From a virus, in the IMG/VR virus record IMGVR_UViG_3300047388_000113, positions 1-28,953 of that record: a stretch of DNA of 28,953 bases; one strand, given 5' to 3'. Made by a program: the position numbers and the translations under genes. Shown in pieces: positions 13,804-18,343 of the stretch. The notes under the pieces are model-generated. The model was not told the origin of the DNA. It saw only the letters and a program-made list of their open reading frames with translations, and ran no database searches. Each line of letters starts with the position of its first letter. Positions within the stretch are counted from its first letter, which is position 1.

Positions 13804-13910
13804 CGGTCAGTTCTCCATTTCTAGGGTTTTCGCTACTGGTGGCGTCCGCCACTCCGATAACAATACGCGTCACAGCGTTAAAAGTAAAGGGTTTCCGGAA
13901 AGATTTTTCA
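13804..13910 (-). promoter_or_regulatory. Promoter-leader cassette P1
   Basis: Minus-strand promoter with -35-like TTTACT (13883-13888), 17-bp spacer and -10-like TATTGT (13860-13865). The expected start of transcription falls right at the 5' arm of a hairpin GTGGC-GGAC-GCCAC (13839-13852), followed by GTAGCGAAAACCCTAGAAATGGAG and the ATG. The block CCCTTTACTTTTnACGC is shared by four such units in the window. The bases upstream (AAATCTTTCCGG) also resemble the other copies. Confidence 0.75.
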
Positions 13911-13923
13911 CGGCTTTCCTAAC

Positions 13924-13940
13924 TGGTGTAATTCCAACAG
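13924..13940 (-). promoter_or_regulatory. 17-bp upstream box, copy 1
   Basis: TGGTGTAATTCCAACAG is present here and again at 16127-16143, 36-37 bp upstream of the -35 boxes of P1 and P2. Reads as the imperfect dyad TGTTG-GAATTA-CACCA on the transcribed strand. Probably an activator or repressor site. Confidence 0.6.
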
Positions 13941-13990
13941 GTTATGTGAAAAGTCTGTTTTATGGCCTCTAGGCGCTGATTTAGCCCCAT

Positions 13991-14017
13991 TCCGGCTCCC
14001 GATATAGCGGAGCCGGA
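13991..14017 (-). terminator. Hairpin between operons, upstream of P1
   Basis: Perfect 9-bp arms (TCCGGCTCC and GGAGCCGGA) with a 9-base loop, about 25 bp after the stop of the 152-residue gene. The U-tract after it is poor (GGAATGGGGC on the transcribed strand), so termination may be partial. It has the same stem and loop lengths as the hairpin at 16171-16197 and the same position relative to the promoter cassette. Confidence 0.5.
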
Positions 14018-14039
14018 CGATCCAGCCTCCTACGCGAAG

Positions 14040-14498
14040 CTAGGTGGGTAGGCCAGCCGTTAAACGACCTCCGGTCAAGCGCTCCGCTAGGGCAGCGTCG
14101 AACTCCTCCGGGGAGTATCCGGTCAGCTGGGCGTAGAAACGAGCGGGGTGAGTGTCGGTGGGGAACAACCGAGCGCTGACGGTGGTGCCGTTGACGGAGA
14201 CGGTAACCACAGTGGCGTCTCCGCGCACTTCTTGGATCTTGATAGCGAACTTGGTACCATCAGTGTAGAGGAGCGTCACAATCCTCTCGTCCATCTCCCA
14301 CATCGCGTTCGGACCGACCATGTCCGCGACAAATGACAGCTTTGTCTTCGCGAGGACCATCTTGTCCGCGTAGCGGAGGACCGCGTTGACAATCTGGTCT
14401 GGCGTATGGTTCTGTTCATTCGGGCAGGTAAACCGTCCGCGAACAATTGACCAGTTCTCGTTGCGGCATATCGGGCACTCAATCGGTCTATTTGACAT
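14040..14498 (-). CDS. Protein with N-terminal zinc knuckle, 152 residues
   Basis: MSNRPIECPICRNENWSIVR, with C8, C11, C25 and H31, forms a zinc-ribbon-like start (CPIC..., FTCPNEQNH). The middle is helical, then a beta part (ERIVTLLYTDGTKFAIKIQE, TVVTVSVNGTTVSARLF). The last gene of the P2 operon, before the hairpin at 13991-14017. GGAGAACTGTCA is its ribosome site. No function is recognised; the N-terminus suggests nucleic-acid or polymerase contact. Confidence 0.75.
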   Translation of the reverse strand: MSNRPIECPICRNENWSIVRGRFTCPNEQNHTPDQIVNAVLRYADKMVLAKTKLSFVADMVGPNAMWEMDERIVTLLYTDGTKFAIKIQEVRGDATVVTVSVNGTTVSARLFPTDTHPARFYAQLTGYSPEEFDAALAERLTGGRLTAGLPT

Positions 14499-14715
14499 TG
14501 ACAGTTCTCCGGAGGAAGTAAACAGCTATGGCGCCTTTGCGCTTTTTGGTCATTGTGTCCTTCACGTGCGGTCGAAGTCTCTCCATCACCTCCTCCGCTT
14601 CTGCCGAGGTCCGGCAGAGAGCGGAGAGTTGCCAGCCAGGTCCGTCGCACATCGGACATTTTTGGCGCGGGACCTTCGCATGCTTCCCTGCGGCGTGGTC
14701 CTCAAACATCGTCAT
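14488..14715 (-). CDS. Protein with CxxC knuckle, 75 residues
   Basis: From ATG 14715 (ATGA overlap). Contains CPMCDGPGWQLSALC (C20, C23, C34), a helix rich in Glu (SAEAEEVMERLRPHVKDTM) and a basic end (KKRKGAIAVYFLRR). A longer frame to 14850 covers the neighbouring zinc-ribbon gene and is a shadow. Overlaps the next gene by 11 bp. Function unknown. Confidence 0.7.
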   Translation of the reverse strand: MTMFEDHAAGKHAKVPRQKCPMCDGPGWQLSALCRTSAEAEEVMERLRPHVKDTMTKKRKGAIAVYFLRRTVNVK

Positions 14716-14897
14716 GAGCGCATCCTCATCGGCACATGGAGCAAGAACTCCAGACCGCAGCTGTAGCATTTCAGCTCCGTCCCATGCCGTAGCTCGCTCA
14801 CCTCCCACATGAGCGAGCCGGAGTCTGGTTGTGCGGTCGGCTCTTTGCACTTCGGGCAGCTCACCTCGACCGCAACCACCTTCACAATTGCAAGCAT
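14712..14897 (-). CDS. Zinc-ribbon protein, 61 residues
   Basis: MLAIVKVVAVEVSCPKCKEP then a 26-residue loop and CYSCGLEFLLHVPM: cysteines C14, C17, C44 and C47 in zinc-ribbon spacing. GAGGAGCTGACCA is the ribosome site. It lies between a helical gene and the 75-residue CxxC gene. No family is recognised. Confidence 0.74.
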   Translation of the reverse strand: MLAIVKVVAVEVSCPKCKEPTAQPDSGSLMWEVSELRHGTELKCYSCGLEFLLHVPMRMRS

Positions 14898-14900
14898 TGG

Positions 14901-15185
14901 TCAGCTCCTCGTGATGTAGGCCACCACATCCGCAATCATCTGAGCGCGAACGGTGGAGTGAGTGTTCTGGTACGCGGTCCGGATCGGGTCCAGCGCTTCA
15001 TACATCGCATTCGCCTTCACATCCTTCAGCAACCGCTCCTTCGCATCCGCATCCGCGCGGAACTCCGGAGAGTCGGACGCCACGGCTGCTTCGAGCTTGC
15101 GGCGCCGCGTCGTGCTCGCGTTGGCTTTGATGCGGCGAGCTACGGCATCTTGGTAGGCCTGCGGGTTGCGGATGTCTTCTCTCAT
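14901..15185 (-). CDS. Helical protein, 94 residues
   Basis: From ATG 15185 after GGAGAACTGACCAA. Mostly helix (NPQAYQDAVARRIKANASTT, RRRKLEAAVAS, ADAKERLLKDVKANAMYEAL), strongly charged, with RRRK in the middle. May bind nucleic acid or oligomerise. No family recognised. The leader in front of it carries a hairpin and GTAGCGAA box like those of the promoter cassettes. Confidence 0.72.
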   Translation of the reverse strand: MREDIRNPQAYQDAVARRIKANASTTRRRKLEAAVASDSPEFRADADAKERLLKDVKANAMYEALDPIRTAYQNTHSTVRAQMIADVVAYITRS

Positions 15186-15248
15186 TTGGTCAGTTCTCCT
15201 GTTCGCTACGGGAAGGCGCGCGGTCATTCGCCGCGCGCCGTTCGATCC
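15186..15248 (-). promoter_or_regulatory. Internal leader: hairpin, GTAGCGAA box and ribosome site without promoter
   Basis: Between two genes of the P2 operon the transcript has a perfect 9-bp hairpin (15215-15223 with 15231-15239, arms GGCGCGCGG and CCGCGCGCC, 7-base loop), then TTCCC, GTAGCGAA and AGGAGAACTGACCAAATG. The order hairpin, GTAGCGAA, ribosome site is that of the P1-P3 leaders, but no TTTACT/-10 pair lies upstream. It may be an RNA processing or translational control element. Confidence 0.6.
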
Positions 15249-16007
15249 TTACGCAACCACTTCTTCGGTCAACGGCTTGCCGAGGAGCTTCCAGCCCAAC
15301 AGCGTCTCGAAGTGCTCAACCTGCTGCTTCTCGCGCCACACCAAGTTCGACAGCTGCGAGACTTCCTGCTTGGTCTTCTCGACTGCGGCGGTGAGCGGGA
15401 ACTTCTTGGTCCAGACCTTCATCGCGGCTCTGTAGGTGGCGACTTCTTCAGCGAAAGGAGCTTGGCTAGCGTAGCGAGTTCTCGGAGCGTGCGGCATCTC
15501 GGTGTAAGCATTCCGCTCAACTTCCCTCTTGTAGTTGTTGCCATACTTCGCGGCCTGTGCGCTCTCGTGAGCTGTCGTCGCGTTCGCCAGCTGCTCTTCC
15601 AGTCTCGCTAGATCGCCGCGAGCTACGCCCAAGTATGCGTTCGCCAGCATCTGGTCAATTTCGAGCGGAGCCTTGCCGACGCATGGGCACTCGTTGAAGA
15701 TGTAGCCATCGCCAGGGCGCGTGTAGCCATGGAGAACCATCACACCGTCTTGGACGACCTGCGAGTTGCCGCAGAACTGGCAGTGACCACGGTGGCGGAG
15801 CCGACCTTCCACCTGCGTTACGGAGTAGACGCTGACGCTCTGATACGATCCGTTGCCGACGATCTTGCCGGAGAAGCCAGGCCGCGCGTTCACTTCGGCC
15901 ACCGTCGCTGCCAGCCACTCGCGGCGAGCTTTCGTGATCTCACGAATCTCGCGCGGTGGGTAGAGGTCCTCAACCTTCTTGGTCTTGGTCTTCGTCGCTG
16001 CGGTCAT
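15249..16007 (-). CDS. Conserved phage-type protein with HC-xx-C and CPC cysteines, 252 residues
   Basis: First gene of the P2 operon. After a Lys/Thr-rich start comes an N-terminal helix, then the core GRLRHRGHCQFCGNSQVVQD, MVLHGYTRPGDGYIFNECPC: H75, C76, C79 and C107, C109 in a pattern I recall from conserved phage and proteobacterial proteins ('GHCQxCG...lalHGY.rpg.G...g.C.G'). The C-terminal half is coiled coil (LARLEEQLANATTAHESAQA, VEKTKQEVSQLSNLVWREKQ). Probably a metal-binding protein with a dimerising tail. Function unknown. GGAGCACTAAG precedes the ATG. Confidence 0.78.
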   Translation of the reverse strand: MTAATKTKTKKVEDLYPPREIREITKARREWLAATVAEVNARPGFSGKIVGNGSYQSVSVYSVTQVEGRLRHRGHCQFCGNSQVVQDGVMVLHGYTRPGDGYIFNECPCVGKAPLEIDQMLANAYLGVARGDLARLEEQLANATTAHESAQAAKYGNNYKREVERNAYTEMPHAPRTRYASQAPFAEEVATYRAAMKVWTKKFPLTAAVEKTKQEVSQLSNLVWREKQQVEHFETLLGWKLLGKPLTEEVVA

Positions 16008-16115
16008 CTTAGTGCTCCAGTTCTGAGGTTTTCGCTACCTGCGCCGTTCGGCGCTTCTAGGATATTACGAGCCAGAGCGTGAAAAGTAAAGGGTAGGAAG
16101 CAAAGATTTTCAACA
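16008..16115 (-). promoter_or_regulatory. Promoter-leader cassette P2
   Basis: TTTACT (16085-16090), 17-bp spacer, TAATAT (16062-16067), hairpin GCGCC-GAAC-GGCGC (16041-16054) at the expected 5' end of the transcript, then GTAGCGAAAACCTCAGAACTGGAG and the ATG of the 252-residue protein. Upstream TTGAAAATCTTTGCTTCC matches the other copies. It has the best -10 of the four. Confidence 0.8.
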
Positions 16116-16126
16116 TTTTCGCTAAG

Positions 16127-16143
16127 TGGTGTAATTCCAACAG
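16127..16143 (-). promoter_or_regulatory. 17-bp upstream box, copy 2
   Basis: Identical TGGTGTAATTCCAACAG to 13924-13940, 37 bp upstream of the P2 -35. Both are followed by related TTTAGCCCC stretches, so the whole terminator-box-promoter block looks duplicated. Confidence 0.6.
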
Positions 16144-16170
16144 TTTAGCTTTAGCCCCTAGAGGCAGAAA

Positions 16171-16197
16171 GGCTCCGCACCGGAATGATGCGGAGCC
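16171..16197 (-). terminator. Intrinsic-terminator-like hairpin upstream of P2
   Basis: Perfect 9-bp arms GGCTCCGCA and TGCGGAGCC with a 9-base loop, followed on the transcribed strand by TTTCTGCC. The U-run is short but present. It would end the transcript that carries the genes at 16342-16853 before P2 starts the next one. Confidence 0.65.
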
Positions 16198-16341
16198 CCG
16201 CCTGACGTTCCACTAGCGTTTCCTACCCAACGCAAAAATACAATGACGATCCCTTCAATTGTGCGAACCAAACTGCTTCTAGCTTACGACATAATCCTCC
16301 GTCTGTTGGTACAGGTCCAGCCTAGCTCCGATAAATCTACT
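16198..16341. other. Gene-free stretch between terminator and 80-residue gene
   Basis: The gap from 16008 to 16341 holds P2, its upstream box and terminator; the remaining 144 bp contain no convincing gene. One oddity: GTCGTAAGCTAGAAG on the transcribed strand (about 16271-16285) resembles the P3 -10 region GTCGTAATGTACTAGAAG, so it may be a decayed promoter copy. An open frame starting TTG with a hydrophobic stretch (EGIVIVFLRWVGN) runs through the hairpin but has no ribosome site. Confidence 0.4.
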
Positions 16342-16584
16342 CTACCACCGCTCCTCGGGGAACTCCCTCCGGAGAGCCGCAAACGTCTTCTTCAGCGGAC
16401 GATCTAGCTCAGTCGCGTCGTCCAACGTCAGCTCCCGTCCGAACTGCTCAATGAACCAAGCTCTCATCTCCGAGCGACCCACACGCTGCTCCGGTAGCGC
16501 GCTGAGGATGTCAGTGCTCGGCGTCCGCTCACGGAAGCGCCGCGCGAACTCCGCGACATAGGCACTCCGCTCGGAGCGGGTCAC
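16342..16584 (-). CDS. Hypothetical charged protein, 80 residues
   Basis: Starts at GTG 16584 (GTGA overlap). Helical throughout (ERSAYVAEFARRFRERTPST, MRAWFIEQFGRELTLDDATE, KKTFAALRREFPEERW) with many Arg and Glu. It is the last gene of the P3 unit before the hairpin at 16171-16197. No family is recognised; a small DNA-mimic or adaptor cannot be judged from composition alone. Confidence 0.68.
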   Translation of the reverse strand: MTRSERSAYVAEFARRFRERTPSTDILSALPEQRVGRSEMRAWFIEQFGRELTLDDATELDRPLKKTFAALRREFPEERW

Positions 16585-16853
16585 TTGGAGAACTCCGCGA
16601 CGTCATTCACCAGTACCGTTCCCGTCACCGGATGAACCTTGGTCGGCCACGCCGCAAAGAACTTCCAGCACTCGTTGTGGGCGAGGTGCGTGTACCAGTG
16701 GACGTTCCGTACCTCGGTGCTCAGCTTCCGATTCTTATACTGAGCAAAGTGATAGTCAGAGGCTCGCTTGTGAGCCTGCTCTAGTTCCGGAGTCATGATC
16801 ATGGCTACTTCCCTCCAATGATGACGAGTGTGACCTGCGAAGGTTTTTGCCAT
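16581..16853 (-). CDS. Hypothetical protein, 90 residues, first gene after P3
   Basis: Begins MAKTFAGHTRHHWREVAMIM behind GGAGCCGCAA. A second in-frame ATG at 16802 (MIMTPELEQAH) has an even better site, GGAGGGAAGTAGCC, so a 73-residue form is possible. The body is helical with many aromatic and histidine residues (RNVHWYTHLAHNECWKFFAA) and ends in a hairpin (VHPVTGTVLVNDVAEF). No family is recognised. Confidence 0.68.
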   Translation of the reverse strand: MAKTFAGHTRHHWREVAMIMTPELEQAHKRASDYHFAQYKNRKLSTEVRNVHWYTHLAHNECWKFFAAWPTKVHPVTGTVLVNDVAEFSK

Positions 16854-16960
16854 TTGCGGCTCCAGTTCTAAGGTTTTTCGCTACATGCGCCGTTCGGCGC
16901 TTCTAGTACATTACGACCGAGAGCGTGAAAAGTAAAGGGGTTTATACCAATTATTTCTCA
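16854..16960 (-). promoter_or_regulatory. Promoter-leader cassette P3
   Basis: TTTACT (16931-16936), 17-bp spacer, TAATGT (16908-16913), hairpin GCGCC-GAAC-GGCGC (16887-16900), then TGTAGCGAAAAACCTTAGAAC and TGGAG before the ATG at 16853. Its upstream part reaches the stop of the nuclease gene at 16958, so no terminator separates them and read-through from the replication operon is possible. Confidence 0.78.
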
Positions 16961-17392
16961 CAATTTCATAAGTGCCTTTAATATCAACACTTTAGAGAAC
17001 TCCGGACCGAAGCGAACTTGGGCCACTTCGAGGAGCGCGGGACGCGCCACCAGCCCGAGGTACTGGCTCGCCGCGTACCCTTCAAACAGCAGATACTCGC
17101 GGCGCGGGTTGTGGACGCGGAGGAGGACAAAGACAGAGCCGCCTGCTCTGCGGCGGGTCCGCCACCATTCGCGCTGGACCTCGGTGACGTGTTCGATCCT
17201 CACTATAGTATCGTCATGCGCTGGCCACCGCTCAATGTCCTTCAGCTCCAGCCATCCCTCTCCTCTGGATCCATTCCAGCAGTAGTTGACATCTGGAGTT
17301 CCTTCATTGACGCGATTCTCGACGCGCTCCAAATGTCCGAACGCGCCGACCTCCTTGCGCACTAGGTCCCACAGGCTTGCTTCCTTACCCAT
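16958..17392 (-). CDS. PD-(D/E)XK nuclease (VRR-NUC or resolvase-like)
   Basis: 144 residues from ATG 17392, which overlaps the upstream stop as TGATG. Motif GTPDVNYCW (P33, D34) and GEGWLELKDIE (E49, K51) give the PD...ExK catalytic core, with the N-terminal helix (SLWDLVRKEV) and a preceding ENRVNEG turn. The later helix VQREWWRTRRRAGGSVFVLL and strand YLLFEG are typical of phage VRR-NUC-type nucleases. It would cut branched or damaged DNA in recombination or replication. It ends the polymerase operon and overlaps P3 with its last codons. Substrate is inferred from the family. Confidence 0.85.
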   Translation of the reverse strand: MGKEASLWDLVRKEVGAFGHLERVENRVNEGTPDVNYCWNGSRGEGWLELKDIERWPAHDDTIVRIEHVTEVQREWWRTRRRAGGSVFVLLRVHNPRREYLLFEGYAASQYLGLVARPALLEVAQVRFGPEFSKVLILKALMKL

Positions 17393-17574
17393 CAGAGTAT
17401 CCCGCTCCCCCGCATTTTGCGGATGGTGATGCGACACCGATTACAAGTCACATTGATACGGACCTCGCGCCAATGTGACTCAACTGTTTTGCCGCAGTAA
17501 GTCCTGCCGTGGTCGTCTACAGGAATTGCGTGAGCACTGTGCGAGTCGCGATGGGCTGGGACAACGGGCTCCAT
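17392..17574 (-). CDS. Small zinc-binding protein, 60 residues
   Basis: From ATG 17574 (a GTG directly before it could also serve). Reads MEPVVPAHRDSHSAHAIPVD and on to RTYCGKTV, NVTCNRCRI: C27, C44 and C47, plus His residues near the start, in a pattern common to small phage proteins ('H...g.t.CG......vtC..C'). The GGAG nine or ten bases upstream is acceptable. Longer frames to 17682 run into the HD gene. Function unknown. Confidence 0.7.
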   Translation of the reverse strand: MEPVVPAHRDSHSAHAIPVDDHGRTYCGKTVESHWREVRINVTCNRCRITIRKMRGSGIL

Positions 17575-17608
17575 CACGATGAATCTCCGCGAGCCTTTGA
17601 AGGTTGTG

Positions 17609-18343
17609 TCAGAGCGTGACACCGGAGTCCGTGATTGGAGTTCGAGACTGAGCAGCGGTCCACGTATCGTCCGAGCCATCACGGTGTTGCTGTACCCAGT
17701 CGTTCATATACTTCTTCAGATCGGTGAACCAAAGCTCCTCGCGCTGGCGCCACCGAGCCTCGTGCTCATAGCTAATCTCGCGCCGATTCTCGCCAGCTTG
17801 GCGTCGCGTCAGATCCATTATCATGTACTCTCGAATCTCGCCAGTGGCTCGAACAAAGGGCAAGTAGAGAATGCGAGGTGTGAGCACAAAGCTGTATTTG
17901 TCCGCGAGGCAGAGGAGCGAAGGCTGAGCACCGCTAGCTTTTGCGAGGTAGCGCGAGTGATACAGAACGAAGTAATACCAGCCAGGTCCAAACACGCTCC
18001 GGAGGATCGCGGCGCCAGTGTAGGGATGGCGCTCTCCGCTCGGGTCATCCATCTTCTCCTTGCCGATGTAGCCAATGTCGTGGAGGAAGAACGCGAGCCA
18101 CAGCCTCGGGTCCTTCAGCGAGACATAACCAACATAGCGGTCGATGACTGGCTTCCAGCCGTACAGCGCGTGCCAAGCCTTCGCAACAAAGAACCAATGC
18201 CAAAGGAAACAGTGCGCTCCATATAGAACCGAGCGCGTGCCCATGCTCGCGTTACGGACTCTCCGCAGCAGCAGCCCCAACGGTATCCCTATCATCAGCC
18301 CCAGTGTTATCAGATAGCCCATCGATGCCCATTTGCTTGTCAT
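17609..18343 (-). CDS. Membrane-anchored HD-domain hydrolase
   Basis: 244 residues from ATG 18343. The N-terminal YLITLGLMIGIPLGLLL is a membrane span followed by RRVR. The rest is an HD phosphohydrolase: a first His-rich helix (YGAHCFLWHWFFVAKAWH), the HD pair in WLAFFLHDIGYIG (H88, D89), GERHPYTGAAIL (H106), FVLYHSRYLA (H129) and SLLCLADKYSF (D148). HD proteins remove phosphates from nucleotides or cyclic dinucleotides; the substrate here is unknown. This start lies 92 bp inside the polymerase gene; a start at 18244, 7 bp after the polymerase stop, would omit the anchor. Each has only a modest ribosome site, so the membrane anchor is not certain. Confidence 0.82.
   Translation of the reverse strand: MTSKWASMGYLITLGLMIGIPLGLLLRRVRNASMGTRSVLYGAHCFLWHWFFVAKAWHALYGWKPVIDRYVGYVSLKDPRLWLAFFLHDIGYIGKEKMDDPSGERHPYTGAAILRSVFGPGWYYFVLYHSRYLAKASGAQPSLLCLADKYSFVLTPRILYLPFVRATGEIREYMIMDLTRRQAGENRREISYEHEARWRQREELWFTDLKKYMNDWVQQHRDGSDDTWTAAQSRTPITDSGVTL

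Noticed and set aside
14829-15611. Plus-strand ORF of 260 residues
   Set aside because: It is antisense to three minus-strand genes with good ribosome sites and has an Arg/His/Leu-rich shadow composition.
16171-16300. TTG-started hydrophobic ORF in the gap upstream of P2
   Set aside because: It has no ribosome site and runs through the terminator-like hairpin.
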